Shown: piece by piece, positions 1 to 10,328 of the stretch
Layout of the letters: the number at the start of each line of letters is the position of its first letter
How positions within the stretch are numbered: the stretch's first letter is position 1
Assembly (NCBI GenBank): GCA_001579985.1
Contig: LRSR01009200.1
Span: forward strand, 1-24,041
DNA length: 24,041 bases
From: Hypsibius dujardini
Taxonomy: Eukaryota > Tardigrada > Eutardigrada > Parachela > Hypsibiidae
Reading direction: 5' to 3'
Notes under the pieces: model-generated
The model's database searches: none
Told to the model about the DNA's origin: nothing
Seen by the model: the letters and a program-made list of their open reading frames with translations, nothing else
Program-made: the position numbers and the translations under genes

Positions 1-400
1 TTAATACGGATTTGTAAGAAAGTGCTCTTACAATTATGTGAAAATTAGCTCCTGTTTGTTTTTTACGGAGGGGTACATTTCTTATTTAGTAAAACATAAA
101 TCTACGTTCCGAAACAACGTTTTAAAAAAGTAAAACGTCTATTTACAAGTACGTCCAAATTGTTCAAGTACGAAGTACAAGTGCACGACTATAACGCTAC
201 AATTTTCACAAAATAATTTGTATTTGTGTTTTAGAATTTGCATTATTCTAAATATAAGATTAGGTTTTGCAGTAAAACGTATTTCCCAATTCTTTTAACT
301 TCACAAACTTCGCACTAAACTGCACATCGCAACTTCAAATCACAGTTTTACGGCGCTTGTGCCTTAGTTTTCTGCAACTAATTCGTTTGTTTTTTGGCAG
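1..400 (+). other. Intron of M13 gene A (3' part)
   Basis: AT-rich stretch with stops in all frames and no similarity to the M13 exon that should precede position 401 (the counterpart of 7500-7679 in gene B). It ends in a pyrimidine-rich tract and a CAG acceptor at 398-400. I read it as the downstream part of an intron that starts outside the window. Nothing else is recognisable. Confidence 0.7.
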
Positions 401-1681
401 TTTTTAGCAGGAAACTCATTCCTCCTAAATTACCTCAATGGACGGAAGTTCGCTGCGCAGGTCCAAGGACGGCGGTACGCTAATGCCAACCAGCCAACGG
501 ATTGGGTGACTCGAAATTTTATAGAAACCGGTCCGGCTGTCATCAACGCTTTCTACTCCAACACCAGGAATTCGATTAGTAATTCCTATTTCATTTCATG
601 AATAATTACGCTTTTACAAAGCTTCTTGCGTGCTAACACGCTCAACATGTCTGTTAATTCTTCCAGCATTCCCGGCGGGAATTCTACAAGCTCCGTTCAT
701 GGGAAGTGGCTACCCCTATTACTGGAACTTTGCGGCTATCGGAACTGTCATCGGTCACGAAATTACCCATTTATTTGATGATCAAGGTGTGACAAAACAT
801 TCGGTGTCTGCCAATAGAAATAGGAAAAAAAACCAAAACTGGTGCTTTGGAAATAATAATAAATAAAAAATAAAACTGGGCTGTACGTGGACGTGCGGAG
901 AGAGTAACACAACAAAATATAATAATAATTATAGTATGTTCGTAGGTGCACAAGCTGACGGTGAAGGACGTCTCATTAACTGGTGGGATCCGCAATCCAA
1001 GAAGGCATTTGAAGAACGAGCCAAGACGATTATTGATCAGTACAGCGGCTACAACCTCCTTGGAGTGCAGTTAAAAGGCGCAAACAGCCAGGGGGAGAAT
1101 ATTGCCGACAACGGTGGCCTAAAAGAGTCCTATGGAGTACGTTGAAATAAAACATTTAAAGAAAATTATTTCCACCGTGACAACTGTTATTTAAATTTCC
1201 AGGCATACCGAATGTATCGGAAGCAACACCTCAACGATACGGAAGAGCCACGCCTGCCCGGATTAGAAACATTAAATTCCGGTGAGTCAAGCATCGAACA
1301 TGATTTGTTCTAAGTGAAAACATTTGTTTCAAAATCTTTCAGATCAAATGTTCTACCTTAGTTATGCCCAAGTGAGTCCAGCAGTAAATACAGTGACACG
1401 TTCAATATTGTGTGATTAGATAAAAATGTTATGTATAGGTTTGGTGTGGAGACTATCGGAAACAGGAAGTCGAACTGCAAGTTAACCGTAAGTAGCAAAA
1501 ATAGATGGACCGAACCGGATATTTTTTTACCACAACATAACACACAATTGCTTCAGGTCCGCACAGTCCTGGCCGGTTCCGTATCATTGGACCGCTCCAA
1601 AATTCTCCGCAGTTCAGTCACGCCTACCGTTGCCCTCAAGGATCCTACATGAATCCCATTAAGAAAGCCGCAGTCTGGTAA
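401..1681 (+). CDS. M13 metalloendopeptidase (neprilysin-like), gene A, 3' part only
   Basis: Zinc ectopeptidase of family M13 (neprilysin/endothelin-converting enzyme). Exons seen: 401-578, 667-786, 946-1136, 1203-1281, 1343-1371, 1439-1487, 1557-1681; they join in frame to 256 codons and a TAA stop, ending in AAVW. The 5' exons (membrane anchor, N-terminal lobe) lie upstream of the window. Motifs in order: NAFYS (substrate backbone binding), [21 protein letters not shown] (zinc ligands and general base), ENIADNGG (third zinc ligand Glu and the catalytic Asp), VWCGDYR, HSPGRFR and YMNP. Exon phases match genes B and C. Oddities: Leu follows HEITH where neprilysin has Gly; the first exon is 18 nt longer than in B, adding six residues (RNFIET) just before NAFYS; the C-terminal cysteine of CxVW is missing. 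It is closest to gene B. No canonical AATAAA is seen close after the stop. No frameshift or stop was found, so I regard it as functional. Confidence 0.93.
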
Positions 1682-3005
1682 AAGATGTTGCAGCGGTAGC
1701 ACTAGTTTCATATTGCTTGGTGATTCGACTACGGATTGTGGTGGTAGTCTTGGTTGGTCTGGTGCTGATAAGTTTTGAGTAACACAAAAGGATCTCTAAT
1801 TCCATTAACTGTGTATACTCTGTTCCATATTGATTATGTTAGGGTTAGTGAGAGTCTGGCATGTTCTGGTCACTCCTTCTAGCCTAAAGTAGACTCGTCA
1901 GTATGCAACTTCCGTACAGTAGAGATCAGCATGGATATTGAAATAACATTTTCTTGATTTTTCTCATTCAGCATTTATTGTGGAATTGATTAAGATCAGT
2001 GAAATAATTCTTGCGAGACAAGGGGCGGAGCTATGGGCCAACCGAAAACTATGTACTCCATAGACTTGATAAATTGAAGATTGATTGTTTTGGAATCTTT
2101 TAAGTTTCCTTCTCACAAAAATATTGAAACCTTAAATATTGCGCCCTACCTGCACAATTCTAAGCGAAATATCAAAACGCCCCCCGTTTTCTTCGCTCCT
2201 TCAGTTTTGGTCCAAGCAATTTCATGAATAATGTCTAAACATCTAGGGTTTATACCTGAAGATTAAGGAAAATTTGGGCTTCCCATTACTATCAAGTATG
2301 CTATAATCACTCAAAGGTACATTGGTCAGCATTCGTAAAGCCAAATATGGCTAAAAATAAATGGAGGGGAAGGGAAGTGGGACTTGTAGTCTAAGCCCTC
2401 CAGCAGCCTTGCTGTCCCTCCTGGCCGATTTCAATCCGCCACTGCTCATGCAGATGGTTTCCCAATTGAATTCTGGATGAGCAAAAGGCAAGGTAATTTA
2501 TTTCGATGCGTACCGCAAAGTCCAGTTATACTGGGATTGCAACTGCACTGGCTGTAGTGCAGAAAACAATGTGAATGGAACAAGCTGCGCAGACTCAACG
2601 ACCCAACCTACTAGTTCGTACCAGAGCAGTACCACCATTTACAAATACTGTTTATTATGTACCCATCGCGGTATCTGTTAATTACGGCGACCTGATTTTG
2701 TGTCTTCTCAGCGGAATGTGCCGTTTGCTATCATTTTAAACTCTTGCAGTGCGCTACAGTGTCTCAGATTATTCGGGCATCTCTATTTGGGAGCGATGGT
2801 CTTATCTAATCCAATGAAAGCTATCAAATGGCACGCCGTGGAGGGATAGCCACGCTTTACGAACGCACACAGTCAGATTGATCACGCGGAAGTGAAGTAA
2901 CCGTCAGGGCTTACATTTCGGTCCTTCGCTAATTACGGCAACATCCACCCCCAGGCATTCTAAATTTTGGGTTAGATCATTTTCTGTTTCTGACCGTATA
3001 TCCAG
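1682..3005. other. Spacer between M13 genes A and B
   Basis: About 1.3 kb holding the 3' UTR of gene A and the upstream region of gene B. No convincing gene. An open stretch at 2481-2681 is listed separately. No TATA box placed sensibly relative to gene B could be identified. The probable 5' UTR intron of gene B would start somewhere in here, but its donor cannot be assigned from sequence alone. Confidence 0.5.
2481..2681 (+). other. Open, cysteine-rich stretch; possible unrecognised exon
   Basis: Between an in-frame TGA at 2478 and a TAA at 2679 the frame reads AKGKVIYFDAYRKVQLYWDC, then NCTGC, then NNVNGTSC with a potential N-glycosylation site, then a Ser/Thr-rich run. The spaced cysteines and glycosylation site look more protein-like than the other open stretches in this spacer. 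An AAG acceptor-like site precedes it near 2492, but there is no strong donor. I do not recognise a family. It may be chance, an exon of an overlapping gene or an alternative upstream exon of gene B. Confidence 0.15.
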
Positions 3006-3020
3006 CGTCCAGCGAAAACA
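3006..3020 (+). other. Probable 15-nt 5' UTR segment of gene B after a leader intron
   Basis: A pyrimidine-rich tract ending in TATATCCAG (2997-3005) lies exactly 15 nt before the ATG of gene B. Gene C has an acceptor-like GATTTTTTAG exactly 15 nt before its ATG. The equal spacing suggests both genes keep a homologous intron in the 5' UTR, so the transcription start would be further upstream. The ATG context (AACAATGG, purine at -3 and G at +4) is strong. Confidence 0.45.
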
Positions 3021-6000
3021 ATGGGCACGAAACAGGATGCCGATCTGGAAAGGGAAAAGTAAGTTTAGCTTCTTTTTATCGCAGCAAATTTCGGCCTCTG
3101 TTTTTTACTGTTTGTTGTTTGTTTTGTAGACTGGGAGAGGGGCCGAAATCCAGCAAGGCCAAATACATCGCCCTGATTATTCTCGCGCTTTCGGCACTTA
3201 CCATTACCTTTATTGTGTTATACGTTCAGGAAGTGTCCAAAGGTATAAAATATTTGTCCATGGATAAGCGAAGGAGCTTGAAACACTCGTACAATTAATG
3301 GAACCAAGTTTCAGACCGAACGACCCTCAAAATAATAATACTTGCCTCTTTTTGTGTTGCGGAAGTCTTTTGAAGAACTAATTCTGTGTTGTTTGTTATT
3401 TTTCGTGCCAGATCCGAATGAAGGAAAGGTCGATCGGAGTATTAAAATATGCCTGGAACCATCGTGCGTTACAGCAGGTCAGTAATCATCCGTTTGCAAA
3501 CCTACAAAAAACCTACAGATCAATTTTAATTATATATTTACTGCATGAATAAATATTTAATTGAATACATATATTTAACCGAGTATATTCTTCTTATTCA
3601 TTACAGCTGAACATTTGAACAAGGCAATGAACAGGTATGTTCAAGGATTATTCTTGAGAGGTATTACACAATATCTTATATTAGTACCGATAAACCGTTT
3701 TTTTTTATTCCAGACAAATCAATCCCTGCGACGATTTCTTCGAGTTTGCCTGCGGAGGCTGGAACCGGACCGAGCCAATGCCTGATGATAAGGCCAGATG
3801 GAGCGCCTTCAATGTGCTTGATCGGGAAATGGTTCGAAACTTGAAAAGTAAACATTCCTTTACATAAACATAATAAACATACGTAACTGTTCCAATAGAG
3901 TTCACCTCAAATGTTATCAATCAACATTGTTTCTATTAACGAAATTTCGGCAAAATAAATTTAATATAATACAAATACAACTCTATCACATAAAAAATGT
4001 ACTATATTTTCATATAAACTTATCTAAATTATATAAACTTAGTGTACGGTTGAAGTAAATGTACCATGGTTGCAAGTTAAAGTTGGTCAACCAAAAATGT
4101 CTAGATGTTCTGACCACCGACAAGGCTCTCCCCGATGGAACTACCGCCACGGCCACGGAAAAGATGCAAAAGTACTTCAAGTCCTGCGTCAACACAAGTA
4201 CGACAGTATAATGACGACAGTGCGGCCGTCAATAAAATGTGTAAAAAAGCCTCTTAGACAAGGGTATCAAAAAAAGGGTATTGGTGAGCGAGTGAACGTG
4301 GGCTGCGTGGGCCAAAAAAAGAGAGTTCTGATTGGCCTGTTGCCTTTTTCTCGATCGTTGACAGCTCGGCTGTCTTACCGCTCGGCCATTTACGATCAGC
4401 GAATTTGATGGGAATTGAATTTCGGAAATTTGCGATGAAAATCGGTCAGTGAATTTCGGAAATTTGCTGATCGCATTTGGCTGAGCGGTAATGCAGCCGA
4501 GGTGTCAACGATCGAGAAAGAAAAGGCAACATGCCAATCAGAACTCTTTCTTCTCGGCCCACGCGGCCCTTGTTCATTCGCCCTCTGATATCTGTTTTTG
4601 ATACCCTTTTTTGACAAGAATTTGTTGACACATTTTATTTACGACCGAAGTGTCGCTACTATAACTCAAGCAGCATCTTTTGATGAGAGCCGAGTTTTGC
4701 ATTTCACTCCTGTTTGTCTGGTTAGCCGCGATCGAGGAGGCCGGAGTCCGCGAACTGCGCAACCACTTGACTAAGGAATACGCCGGACTGGAGAGCTGGC
4801 CGTTCCTCGTCAATCCCGGTGGCGCGCCCATCGACGTTGCCAAGGTCCTCACAACGGCCTTCAAGTACGGCAACTCTCTCGGTCTCTTTTCCAACTATAT
4901 CAGCGGCGCCACTAATAATTCCAAGATCAACGTCATCAACTTCGATACGGGCCGGTTCACTCTGGACCGTTTCTCCCTGCTCAATGACACTCGCAGTGCC
5001 TCGCGAGCGGCGTACGTTCAATACGGAGCAGAAGTGGCTGTCCTCTTGGCGGCGGAGCAGGGCCGAGCCGCGGAAGTCACTTTAGTGGAGGCGAAAGCTC
5101 TCTTCGAAAGAATCCTCGCGTTTGAGATTCAACTTGCGAACGTACGTAACCGTGGGTTCAGACTTCTAACCTCTTTACCATGGTCAAATCCATCCATTCT
5201 AGGCAGAGTTTCAGCTCCTTTCAAAAGCTAATTAATTAAAGGAGTGGATATTTTACTCTCCTTTTCGGACCCATTAGAACCCTGGCTATTTTACCCCTCC
5301 CATGCAATCCGTTCGTCTGTCCGTTGTTCGTCTGTCCGTTGTCCGTCTGTCCGTTCATCCGTCTGTTGTCTGCCTGTCCGTTCATTCGTCTATCCGTCTG
5401 TACGAACGAACGTACAGCGGACAACGGACAACGGACAACATGGGAAGAGTAAAATAGCCAGGGATCTATTGGGCTCCAGAGAAGGGTAAAATAGCCGGGT
5501 TGTTATTGGGCCCTGCACACTACAGTGGGTAAATAGCCGTAGTCAATAATTAATCCTAGTACATGGACACATTGTGAGCAGGGGTTCTCGCACCATAAAC
5601 TAATAATCCTAAACCCTAGTTTAGTCTTACTAACCTAAAATTAAAACTTGAATAGATAAATTAAACTATAATTATTTAATTAATTACTAGAATTAGAACT
5701 AAAATTAAATTATAGTGTACCGATACCGTCACTCTTATAACCGTGACAATATTGCGCGTAAAACTAACTGTATCGATATAAAATATTGTAACGTAACATA
5801 TTGTAGGAGACTCTAGCCCCGGAGGACACCCGTGATGAAACTAAACTTCAGAATCCCGAAAGCTTTGCTAGCTTTGCCAACAAATACACCTCTAGTTTGG
5901 GTCTGACCGGCGCAAAATGGGTGGAGATTTTCAGCACTGCATGGCCGGGCTCCAGTGCCAGTTTGACCGTCGACACTGTCATTAACGTTCGGGAGCCGAA

Positions 6001-9000
6001 GTACTTTGCGAAGCTCAGCGTGTCTGCCACCGCTGTGAACGGAGATAAATCGCAGTAAGTACCGCATGTGTCCCTGAATAAAAACAGAAATTTAGGGCCA
6101 GTTCTGAATTGGCAGTATATGTTCGCTGTAAAATGTCTTGATACACTTTACTTTATTTTCGATATGATGTAAAAAACAAATGATATTGCCGATAAAAACT
6201 GAATGAGGATATTTTTGCTGATAAATATGCTAGCAGTGCAATATCATTACTAAAAGAGCCGTTTGTGGCGAAGCATAAAGTGCTATAATTGAGTGCGTAT
6301 AGGAGGATGCTAAATTAATTTGAGGTCCTCTAACCTCCTGGACGTTCAAACGAATAATTCGCAATGTACGTTTATAGGTGCAATAAATGTGATATCACAT
6401 GATATCTCTGCCGTAAACGCATTTACGGCAGAGATATCATGTGTCAGATGTAGTTTAGAAATCGGACTGTTATCATACATTTATTCAACAAGTTTTTTGG
6501 AACATTTTGTGAAATAACGAGGTTCTTCGGACATCGCAACTTTGTTTTGGCGCCAAAACCTTGCGCGGACCAATTTGCAACCAGACAAGTAGTATCCAGA
6601 TAATTTGCACTCTGACAATTCGCACTCACAGACATTTCGGGCAGGAAGCGCTAACCCTTGTCAACTGACACGCTTTTTGGCACATTATGCTGAATTATTT
6701 TGAGTGTGTAATGCTTTCTGAAATCCCGGGAAGATTCTAGTTCGATGTACGTTTAAAGTAAAAATGTTTGAGGTCCATTATTGGGATAACTTATGTCTGG
6801 GTGCAAAATGTATCCGGATACGAATTCGGAGGTACAATACGATAGGTCGTTATACAAGCTATTTGGGTACGAAATATCATTGCATCGACAAAAACTATAC
6901 CGATTCGTTTCAATAAAGCTCGACTGATTTATGTGATGTCTTCAGCTGTTTTCTATGAATTGAAAAACATAAATTTTTCGTTTGACAATCAGCAAAAGAT
7001 ACAAAGAAACAGATGCCTTACCTTACTCCGGTGGGAGGGGGAATATTGAGGGGCAGTAATTGAGTTGTGGAAAAACAATACTTTGTGCTTCTACACGTAA
7101 AAGGCTGGACTAAAGCAATCAGTCATTAGTAAGTTAGGACTTGTGTTGCAGTTAAGTATCTATCAATCTATCCGTTCATTTTACAGGGTGCTGTCGAACT
7201 ACCTTGCCTGGAAAGTGGTGGAGCCCCTCGTCACACGCTTGGGCGCGAAGTACCGAGACGCCTACCAAAAGTACGTGGCCGTTGTGTCCGGCGCGACTCA
7301 GGCCCCGCCTCGTGCAGAGTCTTGCGTGGCGGTGGTCAACGGGCAATTCCCCAACGCCATCGGCAGCCTGTACGTGCGAAACTTTTTCCGGAGGGAGGCA
7401 AAGGCCGAAGTAAGTCTGAGTACCCTGTTTACTGTATTGATTTGTTCAGTTATAATCATCGTCATAATATAACTATCAATTTGTTTGACCTCTATCCAGC
7501 TGCAAACCATGATTGAGTACCTGCTCAATGCCTTCCGAGAGATCGTGAAGACCTCATACTGGATGGAAGAGGAGACCAGAGAAGCGGCGTTGAGGAAAGC
7601 CAACAAGATAGTCGCACGCTTAGCGTATGACGACTATCTCATGGACAACGTCACCGCGGTCGATGACGAGCACGCTAACGTGAGTCGCGTAAAAATTATT
7701 CACTGGAACTCACGTTTGCGAATCGATATCTCGAGGACATTTTGCGAGCGAATTAATTCACACATCGGTGCATTTCGCATCGGAATGATTTTTCGTTATG
7801 AGGAGCGGAAGAACATTTCGAAAAAATTGCTAGACATTTAAGTGAACCGTCTTTTATTTTTTGCCCATTTAGTTCATCGCTCACGACGACTATCTCCTCA
7901 ACTTCCTGGCCGGACGCAGATTTCAAGTCGAGGTCGAGGGAAGACTGTACCTCAAGGGTAATGACCCCTTGGACTGGATTACTGGATCAGCAGTCGTCAA
8001 CGCCTTCTACTCACCCAGTCACAATTCGATCTGTACGTTTTCAATTTGTGTATTTTAGTATTCTTTAAATCAAGATTTTGAATTTCAACTGAAAGTTCAA
8101 AGCCATCACGGTAAATTAAAACGAGCACACGGCCAAAGTCTGATCGTAAATTAAATTAAGAATGCCGTTACATATTATCACTCATACTAAAGTAAAACTA
8201 AACATGTGCCAGCCATCAAATTTTAAATCAAATTAAGAACTGTTTAATTTAAATTAACAAAATTCATTTTTGCTTATTTGAGATGAACTATTTAATCTGA
8301 AAAAAATGAGTTGTATAATGCACATTTTCTAGCCTTCCCCGCTGGTATCCTGCAAGCGCCCTTCCTCGGCAACGGCTATCCGCACTACTGGAACTTTGCC
8401 GCCATCGGAACAGTCATCGGTCATGAGATCACTCATGCATTCGACGATCAAGGTAACAAACACGTCACACGCTTTGTCAACTGGCCAAATTTAACAAGAC
8501 TATTTACATTTTTCTCAAGGTGCGCAAACTGATGGGGACGGCAATCTGAAAAACTGGTGGGATCCCAAGTCGGAGCAAGCCTTCAAAGACCGGGCCAAGA
8601 CCATCATCGAGCAGTACAGCGGCTACAACCTGCTGGGCGTGCAACTCAAGGGCGAAAACAACCAGGGCGAAAACATCGCCGATAACGGAGGTCTCAAAGA
8701 GTCCTACAACGTAAGTTGGATGGGAAGCTTTTATTGTGCATTTTTAGTACGAAATAAACCGATTCAAAATGAACAAAAACATAAATAAAAAAACAGTTAA
8801 AAGCATGAACAGACATTGATAAAAAGTACTGAAAGAATTATTAATAAAAACATTAATAACAACGTTAATAAAATAACCCGAAATAAACCGATTCAATTTA
8901 GGCTTATCGCATGTATCGGAAGGAAAAGCTGAACGACACGGACGAGCCCCGTCTTCCCGGATTCGAAACCTTTAACTCCGGTTAGGACACGAATAAGTTA

Positions 9001-9373
9001 AATATATATATTTATATATATATATAAATATATATTTCGAATAATAATTTTTTTTAGTATTTGCAGCGATTTATAAATTCCTACATTTCAGATCAAATGT
9101 TCTACCTCAGTTACGCTCAGGTGTGGTGCGGAGACTATCGCCGACAGGAAGTTGAGCTTCAAGTGAACCGTAAGTTCTATTTTCTAGTCGTACAATACTG
9201 TATTAGACGAAGCAGGATATTTGTAAATCACCTTTTGGGATTTAACAGGTGCACACAGTCCCGGTAAGTTTCGCATCATCGGGCCACTCCAGAACTCAGA
9301 GAAATTTGCGCAGGCCTACCGGTGTGCAAAGGATACCTACATGAATCCCGCCAAGAAAGCAGCTGTTTGGTAG
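3021..9373 (+). CDS. M13 metalloendopeptidase (neprilysin-like), gene B, complete
   Basis: Type II membrane zinc endopeptidase of family M13, expected to cleave peptides outside the cell. Coding exons: 3021-3058, 3130-3242, 3412-3477, 3607-3634, 3714-3847, 4105-4197, 4726-5141, 5807-6054, 7187-7409, 7500-7679, 7873-8032, 8333-8452, 8520-8710, 8902-8980, 9092-9169, 9249-9373. They join to 2292 nt: 763 codons and TAG, a typical M13 length. Residues 1-24 are a hydrophilic tail rich in Lys; about 25-45 is the single signal-anchor helix; a short stalk follows, then CLEPSC (64-69), [14 protein letters not shown] (from 85), NAFYS (556-560), HEITH (597-601; H597 and H601 bind zinc, E598 is the base), ENIAD (657-661; E657 third ligand, D661 catalytic), VWC (707-709), HSPGKFR (725-731) and C-terminal AAVW. 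Five N-glycosylation sequons are visible (NRT, NNS, NDT, NVT, NDT). It has eight ectodomain cysteines, and the Cys of CxVW is absent. It lacks the intron that splits this region in A and C. Large introns 6, 7 and 8 carry foldback repeats. Confidence 0.95.
4207..4663. mobile_element. Foldback / MITE in intron 6 of gene B
   Basis: The two halves are imperfect inverted copies. The left arm begins TATAATGACGACAGTGCGGC and passes through AATAAAATGTGT, AGGGTATCAAAAA, GAGTTCTGATTGGC and CTCGATCGTTGACA. The same landmarks recur reversed on the right, ending at 4663. The arms meet near 4405-4450 around AATTTCGGAAATTTGC, so the element is nearly all inverted repeat with no coding capacity. The intron (4198-4725) is 528 nt; without the element it would be 71 nt, the size of the shortest introns here. 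The superfamily cannot be set because no clean target duplication is visible. Confidence 0.8.
5246..5496. mobile_element. Foldback repeat with a CCGTCTGT-rich core in intron 7 of gene B
   Basis: The left arm 5246-5304 (from GGATATTTTACTC to CCCTCCCATG) pairs with the right arm 5439-5496 (CATGGGAAGAGTAAAATAGC onward) as an imperfect inverted repeat of about 58 bp. The core 5305-5438 is a degenerate tandem of GTCCGTCTGTCCGTT-like units; its end, with ACGGACAAC repeats, is the reverse complement of its beginning, so it can fold too. The motif GTAAAATAGCC recurs downstream near 5486 and, as GTAAATAGCC, near 5530, giving a partial tandem array. Non-coding. Confidence 0.7.
6396..6443. repeat. Perfect 22-bp inverted repeat with 4-nt loop, intron 8 of gene B
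   Basis: CACATGATATCTCTGCCGTA plus AA (6396-6417) is followed by the loop CGCA and by its exact reverse complement (6422-6443). The pairing does not extend outward. It could be a very small palindromic element, a recent DNA-repair palindrome or an intronic hairpin RNA. The 22-bp stem is shorter than a usual animal pre-miRNA, so I do not call an RNA gene. Confidence 0.85.
8750..8896 (+). repeat. Exact 18-bp direct repeats flanking an A/T-rich insert, intron 13 of gene B
   Basis: CGAAATAAACCGATTCAA occurs at 8750-8767 and again at 8879-8896. The 111 nt between them are A-rich and non-coding. The second copy sits at the branch-point and acceptor region. Removing one copy and the insert would leave a 62-nt intron. 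The arrangement resembles a target-site duplication round a short retroposed insertion, but a local slippage duplication is possible. Confidence 0.55.
9000..9038. repeat. (AT)n low-complexity tract, intron 14 of gene B
   Basis: An almost pure A/T alternating run with near-palindromic symmetry, shortly after the donor at 8981. It is a simple-sequence repeat with no coding content. Confidence 0.85.
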
Positions 9374-10028
9374 AGGCTTTTTAAACCCGTCAGAAACTGA
9401 ACCTGACATCACTAACCATAATTCACGGATATGGAATTTTTACACTTGACCCAGATTGTGATATTTTATGAACTAGTGAACTTTCAATGTGATAGCTGAG
9501 ACTCACTGTGTACCGTACCGTAATCAGTACCGCATAGACACATTTAAACAAAACCTCAGTTCAATTCACATCAATTTTAACCGTGACCTTTTACTCAATA
9601 TCTTGAACTTATTGAACGGTCTTGTCTCTGCACCCAAGCAACTGCCAACTCAGACATGATTTTGAGCTGTTTCGTCGAGCATTTTGGCCAACTGTTGACA
9701 GTATCTGAATGATAGAATGCTTGATTCATTGACTGAGTAACCGCGGCACTCATAAACAGCGACGTGCGCGATTACAGAGCTTCTCTCTAGATCCATTTCG
9801 TGCCCCTCAATGACATTCATTCCCGAGTTGGACCGTTAAACTAACTTGCGAACCAGTTTTTCAAGGGCGAGTGCTGCCTTTCTTTCTTGATTCGCTCCAT
9901 AAACTCAGGAATGATACATACGTATGCTTCAGAGTTAATACAATCAAATTGAAAATAGACATTAAAAACATCAGGTCGTAGCACTTGCAGGCCCACGACT
10001 CAGAATCGACCTTAACTACATGCAGTGT

Positions 10029-10186
10029 ACTGTACTGTCGCGATTCTAACGGCCGTTTTTCGGCCCTACTAGTAAATTACGACCCTCGGGCCCGGGCCGG
10101 GCTGGAATTGAATCCGTGACGTCACACAGAGTCTTGCACGGCGGGAGGCGGGGCTAAGCTGGCCATTAGAATTGCGACAGTACAGT
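10029..10186. mobile_element. Short MITE-like element with 26-bp terminal inverted repeats
   Basis: ACTGTACTGTCGCGATTCTA ACGGCC at 10029-10054 is matched in reverse by GGCCATTAGAATTGCGACAG TACAGT at 10161-10186, with two mismatches. The interior is G+C-rich and non-coding and includes a GGGCCCGGGCC palindrome. The right end overlaps the left end of the next element. Confidence 0.7.
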
Positions 10187-10328
10187 AAAGTCCCGACCCA
10201 TCCGTGATACTTTTTGGACCCCACAGTAAATCAGACCCGGTGGTGTGAACTGCTTACGCAATCAATCAAAACAGTCACTTTTTACTGTGTGATGACGTAG
10301 GCACCACGGATGGGTCAGGACTTTACAG
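10181..10328. mobile_element. Second MITE-like element, adjoining the first
   Basis: TACAGTAAAGTCCCGACCCA TCCGTG at 10181-10206 is inverted as CACGGATGGGTCAGGACTTT ACAG at 10305-10328. An inner pair, CACAGTAAA (from 10221) and TTTACTGTG (from 10281), extends the fold. The element is about 150 bp and non-coding. Ends of the form CAGTAAAGTCC with a neighbouring TA would fit a Tc1/mariner-type MITE, but the target site is ambiguous because of the shared border. Confidence 0.7.

Noticed and set aside
4574-5021. Long open stretches on the - strand opposite exon 7 of gene B
   Set aside because: They are mirror frames of the G+C-rich M13 exon and the adjoining foldback; the + strand frame has clear M13 similarity to gene C.
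5305-5440. CRISPR-like array
   Set aside because: The CCGTCTGT units are short, degenerate and without regular spacers, and the genome is eukaryotic; it is the core of a foldback repeat.
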